From NCBI GenBank assembly GCA_024138015.1, contig JAMXBB010000004.1, positions 113,903,223 through 113,967,222 on the forward strand: 64,000 nt of DNA, read 5' to 3'. This document shows, piece by piece, positions 22,349 to 33,214 of this stretch; position 1 is the stretch's first letter; each line of letters begins with the position of its first letter. The notes below the pieces were generated by a model that did not search any database, was not told the origin of the DNA, and saw only the letters and a program-made list of their open reading frames with translations. The translations under genes were made by a program, and so were the position numbers. The DNA comes from Lumnitzera littorea. Its lineage: Eukaryota > Streptophyta > Magnoliopsida > Myrtales > Combretaceae.

Positions 22349-23250
22349 GTGAAGTCGCAGATTTCAACCTTTATTGGTGGTGGAGATGCAGATGAATATT
22401 TGGATTAGGAAGACCAGGTTGAAAAGCTATTTAAAGTCTACAACTATGAAGAGATCATAACAGTGCACTTAGCCGCCATACAATTCATAGGATATGTGAC
22501 ATTGTGGTATAAGAACTTGCTAGTTGCCAAAAGAAGGATTGGAAATCAAGAGGTGTAAATGTTTAATCAAATAAAGAAGATTTTGAAGAGGATTTCTTTG
22601 TTTGACTAATACTTACAAGACGCCTTCAAGAAGCTATAGTCCCTTAAACAAGGTAAAATGAGTGTTAATGAGTACCCTAAGGAGTTTCAAATGCTGATGA
22701 TCTGATGTGAAATGAAGGAGTTTAAAGTTGAAATAATGTCTAGATTTGTTAGTAGACTAAGATCAGGATTGAGAGTATAGTCGAAGTTTAGTGTATTGGT
22801 TCCTTGGATAAGGCCATTAGAATTGCTTAGAGAGTTAAGAGATAGAGGCATGACAATCCCAATAGAGTACCAATTGTCGAAATTGCACCAACTAATCGTC
22901 CCATTTACAAATCGCCGCACATGAGTTGAGTAATAGACTAACAAGGTCTTGATGTTGATAGGATTGAGTATATAGAAGACTCATGAGGGAGGGCTAAGGT
23001 AAATGACCTTGAGCTAAAGAGAAAGATTGAATAGAGCTCTAGACAAAATATAATTGAGATTAAGTGCTTCAAGTATGTTAGCATCAAAAACATTGATTCA
23101 CAATGTCCTTAACTAAAGGGTAATGGTTTTCAAATGAATGGAGCTCCATATGGAAGTTGAAAGTGCTTATGAGGATGGTCTTTTAGAGAAGAAGGAGAGT
23201 ATAGAGGAAATACTTAAGGAGTTGCACAATGATGAAGATGTCACTATAAT
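22349..23250 (+). pseudogene. Ty3/gypsy gag remnant with decayed zinc knuckle
   Basis: A single frame from 22349 to about 22810 reads through several stops without any frameshift. It gives the gypsy gag core: ISTFIGGGDADEYLD, VEKLFKVYNYEE, HLAAIQFIGYVTLWYKNLL, NQIKKILKRI, LKQGKMSVNEYPKEFQ, MSRFVSRLRSGLR. Further on, in another frame, KCFKYVSIKNIDSQCP (23062-23109) is a CCHC knuckle with its second Cys and its His lost. Then comes an acidic linker EDGLLEKKESIEEILKEL (from 23167). No protease, RT or integrase follows. The in-frame stops sit where Trp, Gln or Arg are usual, pointing to C-to-T or G-to-A decay. Confidence 0.8.
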
Positions 23251-24690
23251 ACCCATTATATGCCATGGTACGGATTCCGTGGATGAACACATGGATCTAA
23301 TATGACGCGTAACCAAAAGGACGGATCCGGGCCACAAGATGGTTTGAAAAGTAAATGGTAGTTGAAGGTTGAGCAAGGGTTCCCGTGCATTGACGATGGA
23401 TATGACACATCAACGCCTCATACGAGCTCGAGTCACACTTAATATGACACATAAGTATGGATGGAGATTACTTGCTACTGGTTCACACTCAATAGGTTAG
23501 ATAAGAGTAACTTAAGAGCAAGCAAAAGGACACTTAGTTTAAGAGAAAACAAAAAGTTTAGTGTATTCTTTCTATATGTGATCCTTTGCAACTATTACAT
23601 TATGCAAATATTTATAGTACCCAATTAGGGTAAGTCCTAAATTACAAAAAAATTACATAAATGGATCTCTACTTACTAAACAAAAGGAGAATAATTTATA
23701 GGAAAAGCATGAAGTCATGCAAAAGGAACATCCTCTATCAAAAAGGACAATATGGATATCAGAAAGGATAACGTGTGTGCGTTTCACTTAAGTTATGGTC
23801 TTAATAACACTGCAGGCTGAGCAAGGGTGGGTCTCTAATCAGGTTTGGCACTCAAATTGCTAGGTTGGATATGGGTTAGCTCAAGGGACAACTCACATTT
23901 GAATCGGCCTAGGATGGTTAGTTCTTAACAATTCTCAACTCGACCTCGACACTGTGGAGATGGCTGTATTCAAATGTGGTGCTTGGATTGGTATATAGTG
24001 GAGGGTTTGGTTCGGTACATCAGTTAGTCACCTCGACAGCATCTTAGATGGTGTGAGGAGCAAAGTAACTCAGTAGATCAGACTAAGGTAAGTACTACTC
24101 TTCAGTGCTTAACTTATCTCAGCCAGCTTAGTGAACCACTTGCATTTTTACATGTAAATGATCGGGCTTGACATGTGTATGTGTTTTATATACCCGTACT
24201 AGGTTTCGGCTTATTCTTTTGTTTTTCAAGTACTGAATCTGAGGACTACCTTATTTATGAGGAGATATTTATCAATCACATCCAGGAGAAAGATAGAGTC
24301 AAGTATCTTTATTACTATGATGACTAGAATAGGGTTGTTTTCCATTTTACTGAGGGTTTATGTTATATTAAGGGTTATGTTCTTTTGAAGAGATTGACTC
24401 CTTTTTTGATATCTGAGAATTTAGTTTCTTGACTTATTTATCGTTTTGATTATGAGTCGATATGTTTTCGAACTCTGTTGGATATTGTAGCTTTTATAAG
24501 GTTATAAGTGGATGCGGTTACCCACTCTTTGGTGGTTTATATGTAAGCGGTATGATTTTATATTACTTGTTGATTTATAAACTTAGAAGCCTTAACATAT
24601 CTCGAGCTAATTGGGATATGTGGCAGGTTGTAACAAGTTGTAGCACCCATTTAGGGTTACAAGGAGTTATAGAATCGTGAGATTAATAAC
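23251..24690. other. Retroelement-derived or intergenic sequence
   Basis: No pol domains can be read after the gag remnant. A minus-strand TATAAATA at 23609-23616 with R/U5-like sequence on its minus-strand downstream side suggests part of another LTR. The open frame at 24462-24680 starts at ATG but matches nothing known. Confidence 0.3.
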
Positions 24691-25383
24691 CTTGAGTATA
24701 AGTATACTATTCTCATACCTTTCCTTGTGAGAGTAGAGTAAGTTTTAGAAAATCATATCCAAAATCTATTCTGTGAAAAGAGTTATTTGCTCATCTCTAT
24801 TCACCAATAGGGATGAGATGCTTTTAGTGTCATATGAAAATGTGTAGTAATGTTGTAAATAAATAAACATGGAAGTTACAATTAGAAAATTTATATTGAA
24901 AATTATTTGACATGAGAAGTTTTTTAGGTTGGTTATATAGGATCATTCATCTACTCTTTGTTGATAAATAATGGCTATTATATAATGAAAAATGGCAACT
25001 TTTTCAAACTATCTCATGAATGACTTTTACTTAATTACTCCCCACTTTAATTTTTTAACATCCATATCGCATGTGTAGCTTTCGCTATTGCTTCCATATC
25101 TACATTTGCATCCCGATTCCCGAGTAATATACTAATATTAATAATAAGATGTATTACATTAGCCCTAGATAACAAAGGATCTCGTTTATTACATGCATAA
25201 ATAACTGAATTGATTAAAAAGTTGTTGTTATTACATTTCCTGCGAAGATTGTGGAAGTTTCTCGGCTAGATTAGGCCCCATCAAGTTGTCTCAAACACAC
25301 AAATGTGTTTTTCTTAACTACTAATCATATGTTTAACTAATATGACAAAATAAAGATTTCAAAATGAATATTTATGTTTGAAC

Positions 25384-25385
<2 letters not shown>

Positions 25386-25413
<28 letters not shown>
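25386..25413. repeat. (AT)n microsatellite
   Basis: About 14 AT dinucleotides inside duplication unit 1. Unit 2 has a GATA-type run (ATAGATAGATAGATA, near 27060) at the same place. Confidence 0.9.
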
Positions 25414-25417
<4 letters not shown>

Positions 25418-25534
25418 GAGGCAACTCGACAAAATTAAATTAATTATATTTATAATATGTGACATGAAAGATGCATCTATTCAGAACTTGAGGCATCTAT
25501 TTAAAATTGGCATCTACATAAAACTTTGTTAAAA

Positions 25535-25721
25535 TGGATCCTCTAAAGTTACTTTTTTTCTAAAATTTCTAAAGTTACAAATAAGTGATTATTGTTATCT
25601 AAATATTTGAAAAAGAATAATGTCATAATAATGTCACGTAATATTTATAAAATCAAGATAATAGTAACCATTAATTTGTAACTTCAGAGAATTTTAGGAA
25701 AAAAGTAACTTTAGAAGATCC
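25535..25721. repeat. MITE of about 187 bp with long terminal inverted repeats
   Basis: The left end, TGGATCCTCTAAAGTTACTT, pairs with the right end, AAGTAACTTTAGAAGATCCA. The inverted match extends for roughly 45-50 bp per side. It is absent from the matching position in duplication unit 2, which supports insertion. A relative lies at 30545-30742. Confidence 0.75.
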
Positions 25722-26339
25722 AAATCCAAATTTTGAATGTTTATATTATACTTATCTTCTAATATGTATGAACCTTTTAAGTATGGAAACATTGGCAACA
25801 TATACTTTAAAATCTTAAACTTTGATTTATTTTATTTATGTCTAACAAAAAATTCGTCACATACTATTTCTAAAGCAATGCATTATATATTTTCATTTAA
25901 GCATCCTTCACAAATTAATTAAAAGGAAAGGCCATTTTCATTTAATTAGAAGGTTCATAATTGGGCAGATAAAGTCCATTGATAAGATTCTGATTTACTC
26001 TCTAAAGCTCTTAGTTGGGTGTAAATAGACATGTTAAATTATAAACATAATTTTACTTTCTAAAACTTTTAAAAATATGTATATATCTTTGACCTTCTAG
26101 AAAAGCCCTATAACCACGATAGTTTATGACTATTAAAAATATGTATATATCTAATGGATGATGGGCTTAGGATATATGTTTTTTTCTTTTTTGTAGAACT
26201 CAATTGCTATATTTTTAGGTAAAAATGTATTATTGTATTGTACTTAATATTACTAGTAATAATTTTTACAAGATGGGTATATAATAATTTGGAATTCATA
26301 CCTCGTACTTTGAGTACATTACGTAGGGTAAGTAAGGGG

Positions 26340-27560
26340 TATATATATGCTATTCTCATACTTTACCCTATGAGAGTAAGTTTTAGAAAATCATATTTAA
26401 AATCTATCTAGCAAATATCTATTCGGAACTTATCCAATCAGGTACAATAAGCAAAGCACAGGTTTCAATAGAGTTACCTACTTATCTTTATTCACTAGCA
26501 GGAGATGAGCTCCTTTGGGGATTGACTGGAAATATGTAGTAGTGTTATAAATAAATGAACATGGAAGTGACAATTACAGAACTTATTTTGGAAGTTATTT
26601 AGATGGTTATATTGATTCATTCATCTACTCTCTATTGATAAATAACACGGCTTTTTCATGAATGATTTGCTTATTTAGTTATTCCCTACTTTAATTTGTT
26701 AACATCCATATGGCAAGTATAGCTTCTGTTGTTACTTCCATATTTACATATGTATATACGCATCCTGAGTAACATTGATAATAATATGTATTACATAAGC
26801 ACTCGACAACGAAGGATCACATTCATTAAGTGCATGAATATCTCGGTTGATTAAAAAGCTCATGTCATTACATTTCCATGATATATCATAAGGTTGCATA
26901 ATTACGAAAATTCTGGAAGTTTCTGAGTTAGATTGATCTCCCTCCAATTTGTGTCTTAAACACTCAAATGTGTTTTTCTTAGTTACTAATCTTACGTATA
27001 ATTAATATGACAATAAATTATAATAAAGTTTTCAAAATGAATATTTATGTTTGAACATATATAGATAGATAGATATGAGGCTTCTTGATAAAAGCTAAAT
27101 TAATTGTATTAACAATATATGACATGGAAGATGCATTCAATCAAAACCCAAGGCATCTGTTCCAAATAAGCATTTTGCATTATACTGATTCTCGTAATAT
27201 GTGTGAACCTTCTAAGCATGGAAATATTGGCAACATATACCATGACATCTTAAAGTTTGATTTATTTTATGTATGTCAACAGAAAATTGGTCACTATTTC
27301 AGAAGCAATATGCTATACATTTTCATTTTAGTTTCGTTCAGAAATTAATTAAAAGGAGAGACCGTTTTCACTTAATTAGAAGGCTCATAATTTGGTAGAT
27401 AAAGTCCATTGACAAGATCTTGAGTTACTCTCAAAAGCTATTAGTTCGATGCAAATAGATGTGTTAGACCATAAAAATGCTTTTAGATTCTAGAACTTTC
27501 AAAAATACGTATATATCCTTTGAACTTCTAGAAAAGCCCCACAACCACGATGGTTTATGA
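26340..27560 (+). repeat. Direct tandem duplication, unit 2
   Basis: Second unit, about 200 bp after the end of unit 1 and without the MITE. It ends about 360 bp before the S-protein pseudogene; no S-protein sequence follows unit 1, so the duplication did not include that gene. Confidence 0.8.
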
Positions 27561-27921
27561 CCTTTAAGTGGCAGCTTTAGGGTTTTAGAAACTATATGTA
27601 GATTTTGTATATATTTTAAATATTATGTAAAGGTACAACCACACTTTAAGAGTATAGGAGTATACCTACCTATATTTGAACAATAGGTTTGCTGGAAAGT
27701 CTCTAGAATCTTATAAAAGAACAACTAATTAAATCTTATCTTATATATGCATAACATATTTCCTCTAATTATAGTCGATGACAAATTTTCTATAATTTTA
27801 CTTCTTTCCACTTATACTTCATTAGCTAATATGCCCAACCTCGATCTTTTTTACAAAAAAAATTATACCATATCACAACTGACAATATACAAATTATCCA
27901 TTGAGACCTCTTTTGAATAAA

Positions 27922-28316
27922 ATGGACTTCTACATGCGAAATCATTTTTTGTCAATGTTGTCTCTCCCTTATTTTCCAAAGCACTGTGGCCTTTCACGGC
28001 TATATGGGTCCAATTCAACAATATGATGAAGTTTGACATAGCACTTCATTGCAAATCAAAAGATGATGACCTTGGATTTCACCTTATTCATTCTGGAGGA
28101 TCTTAGGGATTCAAGTTTAAACCAAACATCTTTGGAACCACACTCTTTTTTTGTAGATTTGAATTTAATGGTCGGGTTCATTATCAAGAAGCGTATAATG
28201 ATAAAAGAGACAAGGATAGATGTAGCGGAGAATGCTTGTAGATTATTCAAGAAGATGGTCCATGTCTTTATGATGACCAAGATAAGAAGTACGATAATTG
28301 TGACAATTGGGAGTGA
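27922..28316 (+). pseudogene. S-protein homologue (plant self-incompatibility protein S1 / SPH family) pseudogene
   Basis: The main frame (from 28023) gives HCKSKDDDLGFH, then FKFKPNIFGTTLFFCRFEFN, then YNDKRDKDRC, GPCLYDD and KYDNC, ending at TGA 28314-28316. These are the hallmark blocks of the S1/SPH family: small secreted, cysteine-rich proteins, intronless as here. Four breaks are visible. The ATG at 27922 and most of the signal peptide lie in frame 1. The end of the signal peptide (QSTVAFHG) lies in frame 2. The mature domain lies in frame 0. Two in-frame TAG codons (28104-28106, 28239-28241) sit where the family normally has an aromatic residue, the second in the conserved CLW. Family members are stigma self-incompatibility determinants in Papaver and mostly unknown-function secreted proteins elsewhere. 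This copy cannot make a normal product. Confidence 0.85.
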
Positions 28317-28329
28317 GCATCCTAAAATA

Positions 28330-29320
28330 ATGAATTGCTTTTAATTTTTTGTTGAAGCATTTTATCTTTTGGAAACTTTAGTTTAGTAACCATAATAATA
28401 ATAATGTTGTATTAATAAATGTTGAACTGATGTCCTGAATTTTTATCCCAAAACTTTACAATTGAATAAACTATCCATGTTTTATGAGTTTTACTGTTTC
28501 ATTAGAAATTGTTTGTGTTTGTTCAAACCACAGATGAAACATTTGATTAAAATATTTCGCGTAAATATTCGATCATTGTTCAAGTTAAAAAAATCGATGC
28601 CGTGTTAGGTGTGGTGCATTTTTGTTGAAGTTATAATCAAATATAGACACAGGATTAAAAGGCATCAGATGTATAAAAGGAAATCTACATTAATTTTCTC
28701 AATAATATTCTTTTCCATATAAATCAATGGACGACAGCTCGAAAATTAATGTTCCATCTTATTTGTTAGCTCATTCTCATGATATTCGTAGCAAAAAAGA
28801 CTGCTCAAGTAGAGACTACTAAATCAAATGGTTCATCAATGTATAGATGAGGACTCATCCAGTTTCCATCAATATGTGAAATAAATAAAATATTGTACAT
28901 ATGCTCTTAAATTTAGGATTATGAGGAATACAGCCTTTGTAAGGTGGGCTCATACTCTAATATGAATCATTTCTTACTCAGTGAAATCATCAGGGTAAAA
29001 GTTATGTATCACTCTTATATCGAGTTAATAATATTTATCAACTTATTCAAGTTGTTACTTGAATTAAGAGATAGAATTAAACTTAGGAAGATCCACTAGT
29101 TTTCACTAAAGTTTAACTTATTGCTATTAGGTGTCAATAGTAAGATAAAAAAATATTGTATTTTTCTATTGATGGATTTTTACACCTATATCTTCAATCC
29201 TCATGAGAAGTAAATTAACAATTCTAGTTCGGAAACAATAATATTATGCTTCTCACACATTTTTATACCATCTTTGATTCTATCCTTATTGTGTGATTTC
29301 TTTGAGCAAAACTTTTGTGG
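28330..29320. other. Intergenic sequence
   Basis: AT-rich, no gene recognised. The right part may include unreadable 3' sequence of the minus-strand hAT pseudogene. Confidence 0.35.
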
Positions 29321-29329
29321 TTAAACGAA

Positions 29330-29770
29330 GGTTATTAAATTCAAGAGCAATAATAGCATCCAAACTTGATTGAGTTCCTCAATTACATTAGCAGCTTGCA
29401 ATGGACCTTTTCACTTACATATAGGGAAAGAACTTATTGATGATATTTATTTCTCTCGCTACAGTAGGTAAGGCTAATTTATGACGTTGAGCAAGATAGT
29501 AAATATAATATGCATAATGACATTAACTTACAGTTAATGTCTGCAATCTCCTCCATTCACCATGCATATTATTTGCTCCATCATATCTTGTCCCTTAATA
29601 AGGTCAAAATATCTTTTCCATGTGTTTCTTTTAGTGTCAACAAACCTCAGAACAATTGTTATTTACACTATTTTAGACTCATCTTGAGCTTCACCTACAA
29701 AAATATAATATTTGGCATCACCGATCTCCTCGCATATTTTGACACTTTTTTTCCCCTTCAGCAATATGTG
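29330..29770 (-). pseudogene. hAT-type transposase pseudogene (DUF4371 / TTF-type)
   Basis: Minus-strand translation gives ICEEIGDAKYYIFVGEAQDE, then TIVLRFVDTK, then RYFDLIKG. After a frame change come YDGANNMHGEWRRLQTL and CHYAYYIYYLAQRHKLALP, then VAREINIINKFF. This is the order in DUF4371-containing hAT transposases (VDEA.DES, AIVLRFVD, RFFDL, GQGYDGASNM.GEWNGLQ, YYVHCLAHRLQLAL). About 40 residues that normally separate RFFDL from GQGYDGA are missing. The active-site-like VDEA reads VGEA. Stops and frameshifts make it inactive. Confidence 0.75.
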
Positions 29771-29774
29771 TAAC

Positions 29775-30365
29775 AAAGAATGAAGTTTTTAAGTCATAAG
29801 ATAGTCGCAGATAAGAGTAATGATGATAATATTTTAGTTTCATCTGATGAGGATGGTGAAGCTTGGTGTTTTTCTATTATAGAACTTTAGACATTTTACT
29901 GTCACTGTTGGTTCTACTCTTGTTCAACTCAACATGCAATAGCCTGAACTCATGAATGTTAAATAGTATTTGTACATAATTGATTACTCTCTGAAAAAAA
30001 AAAAAGAGTAAATATAATGGATATTTTGCAGCCAACACGTTAAGTACATCATCGATTTCTTTAAAATAAGTTGTAAACAAATCTTTTTTTTTTTTTTGTT
30101 TTTAGAAATTTGATTTTATAAGTTCAAATGTAAAAAAGCATTTCGTTTTCATCAATAAAAAGAATGAAAATTGTTCCTTTAGAACCTAATTTTAGAAATT
30201 ACCAAAATTGTGGCATGCAACCAATTCCTATATTTGACCAATACCACTAATATATTTCAAATCTCAATATAAGGTTCATTTCTTAAAAATTGCTAATCGA
30301 CTAAGTGCATTATCACTAGGAGGAAATGACCATTCCATTTCCTACTCATTTTATACAAAATTATT
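29775..30365. other. Intergenic sequence, perhaps 5' part of the hAT pseudogene
   Basis: No further transposase blocks could be read on the minus strand. Nothing recognised. Confidence 0.3.
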
Positions 30366-30368
30366 ACT

Positions 30369-30962
30369 ATGGTGTTTATTTAAATTTTAGACATTGAATG
30401 ACTATTCTCAATATATTATTATTGACCAAAATATTGAATAGTAATTCATCTCCCTACTCATGAATCATTATTCAATGGCTCATTTATTATTATTATTATT
30501 TTTGGCCATAAATACTCTATCCTTGTAAATTGTTTTGAGTTTGTATCGAGAAATAAATCATTTAAAGTTATTTTTTTCTATTTTTTTTTAAGTTATAAAT
30601 CAATAATTGTTATTTATTTCGATTTCTAAAACATCATGTTACGTTATTGTAATATTATCATTTTAAAAAATTTAGACAATAACAATTATTGATTTATAAC
30701 TTTAAGAATTTTAGGAAAAGGAGAACTATAAAAGATACAAATCTTATATTAGTTATCTTATATTAGTTATGACAAGTGGATAAGGATAGGGGTTTTAGAG
30801 CTATATTGGACAATTTACCTTTTATTTCTATCTTATTCATTGTTCATTACTATGTCAACTAAACAAAATAATAAATATGTAATAACTATGATAAATCTAT
30901 TCAATTCTTGTTGGATTGGAATGCAGTCTCTCTTTATTCCATTGGCTGAACTAAATAAACGA
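30369..30962. repeat. hAT-like MITE host element
   Basis: The left end, GGTGTTTATTTAAATTTTAG, and the complement of the right end, CTCGTTTATTTAGTTCAGCC, match over TGTTTATTTAG, followed on both sides by AATGGAAT/AATGAAT-like words. A second MITE is nested inside. Target duplications were not resolved. Confidence 0.45.
30545..30742. repeat. MITE nested inside another element
   Basis: A perfect 24-bp inverted repeat lies at 30590-30613 and 30679-30702 (AAGTTATAAATCAATAATTG and four more bases). It is flanked by weaker outer arms like those of the 25535 MITE, so both belong to one family. Confidence 0.7.
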
Positions 30963-30964
30963 GT

Positions 30965-33210
30965 TGTAACAGTTGGAACTTGGCCACCTAGTCCATAAAG
31001 ATACTTATTCAAAATTGTAGCCTGTGGGAGTATTGTGCATTTATCGGTTGAAGACCAGATGAATTTATTAATTGCAGGCCTTAATCTTCTTTACTTTATG
31101 GCAGAATGAATGTATTCAATTTTGGAATAAAGCCACATGCCTATTTTAATGAGATGTGATTCATTGGTAGTTTGGGCCCATGGGCCAACGAAGCAAAATG
31201 AAAATTCATAATATATGGATTTCTAATTCAAAGCCATGTACGAAATGGATATGGGTCTTGTCTTCACGTCATACTTAGGAGTGCTGTTGAAATCACTTAT
31301 AAGCATGTTCTTCTATCATTATATGGATCTTCTGAAAAATACACCTAAAGAAAAAAGATAGAAGCGGAAATTCGCTAGTATAATAAATATATTATATATC
31401 TTAGATACTTGTAATATAGTGTGTGTGTGTGTATATACGTATTACATACTTTATTGCATAGTAATATAGATATTACATATTACATTACATGGTAGTATGT
31501 ATTACACATAAATAATATGTAATACATATATTATGTAATATTACATGGTATATTTTTATGTTATGCACTATGTGATATTACCGTAACGAGCACAATTATA
31601 GTAATATTATTTTGCAATTGTAGTATATAGTATGTAATTGGATAGTAATATATACTACGTAATTATACTAATATGCTTCACACAATCCTGGCCAGTAGTA
31701 TATAATATATACAATGTAATATATTTCGCACAATGTATAATTGATAGAAAGTATATTACATTATTTACTTGAAGTATATTATATTAATATAATCAACACA
31801 ATTATGTAATATGCTTTGTAGAATATATAATTGATAGGAGTAAATACTATAATATATATAATTCCTATCTATTAGGGGGTAAGTGGGTACAACAAATTGA
31901 GTTTTTTATAGAGATTTTTTAGTGTTATAGCGATCGTTATAACTGCCAGTACTAATCGTAGAAATGATTTTAACAACTGCCTCATCACCGTGGCAAATGC
32001 CATTATCTTCACCATGTAGAGGTGATTTTTGCATCCCTCGAGATAAACCATTATTTAATAGCAGTGGTTTCTGAAAAGTCTACTAGAGGTTCAAATTGCC
32101 AATATATAGTGAAGTAGATATAAAAATAATCAAGTTACCAGTGGTTTCTATCGCCCAAAAGAATTTAATGTAAAATTTCAACGCCTATATTGTGGCAAGT
32201 AAATAGAGGTAGATTCACATATCAATTTGTAGTTCTCTTATCATGATTTATTTTGTAATTTGATATCATCCTCATAACTAAATAAAATTGAAAAACATTC
32301 ATTCATTAATTGAAAAGCCTAGATTCAGTTATCAAACAAAAGGCTCTATATTTAAATACATATGATAGAAATGAGAATACTCTCCCAATAAACTTAACAT
32401 ATTAGAATGTCAATATACTTAGAAGCGCTAGAAGTTCAATATTTTCGAAAAAAAAAAAGATTAAATGCTCAAAACACATACAAGAAAAGTCATGAAATAT
32501 CTCAAATTGTATGAGTAAGGTCATTAGATGATGGCTTGAATGAGATGAATGATTAGTAGAAGGAGATTTACACTGGCCTCTTCCATTAGTCCTAACCTAG
32601 TATTAAGAAACTATGAAGCAAATTAGTTAACTTTATAAATTATACATATCATATTCAAATTTGGCAAGTAACTTAGGATGGTAAAGTTATTATAATACCA
32701 TGTACATAACTTTTAGTATACAAAGATTGTAATTAAACAATACCAAGTCATGCAATGTAAGGCAAGAGAGGGAAATTGATTATTCTTATCTACTACATAA
32801 AAGGTTAGCAATATGTAACAAGAAAAATTGTGCTTTCTTTTCTTTCTTTCTTGTAAAATATTTACAAGAAAGAAAAATTACCCACTAAGAAAATTTTACT
32901 GAGAAGACAGCAAAGAAGGGACATTACCTCAATTTCAAAATGAGAATGCTAATCACCTTTCAAGAGAAATTAATCCACAAACAATTTAAGTAATCTAAAA
33001 ATGCGCTCCATTTGTTAGAGAGACTTGCTTGCTTTGAAAATAACAAATTAGACTTACCTTATAATTTTTAATTTCCCTACAAGACCACATATTTTTGTTT
33101 CTATCACAATCCAAGGGGTAGCTAAGTTGTGATACTATTGCCATGTACTGCGGGAAGATTTAAGATTAATACCACTATTAATCAAGAACCTTTGTTGCAC
33201 TACACAAGGC
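30965..33210. other. AT-rich intergenic sequence
   Basis: Bases 31380-31870 are packed with words like GTAATATATTAC and include a short GT run near 31423. Bases 31890-32160 contain AGTGTTATAGCGATCGTTATA and TTAATAGCAGTGGTTTCT, similar in style to CACTA subterminal repeats, but no CACTA terminus was found. No genes. Confidence 0.35.
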
Positions 33211-33214
33211 GTTA

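Larger units (their letters stand above)
24695..26130 (+). repeat. Direct tandem duplication, unit 1
   Basis: It aligns by eye with 26340-27560 from TATTCTCATAC through to AAAGCCC.A.AACCACGAT. Differences are scattered substitutions and indels plus one insertion, the MITE at 25535-25721. On the minus strand, 25255-25058 reads as an open frame (FLINSVIYACNKRDPLLSRA...) behind a plausible acceptor; unit 2 does not keep that frame, so it is not called a gene. Confidence 0.8.

Noticed and set aside
28063..28344. 93-codon ATG open frame
   Set aside because: An out-of-frame shadow of the S-protein pseudogene, which is read in another frame.
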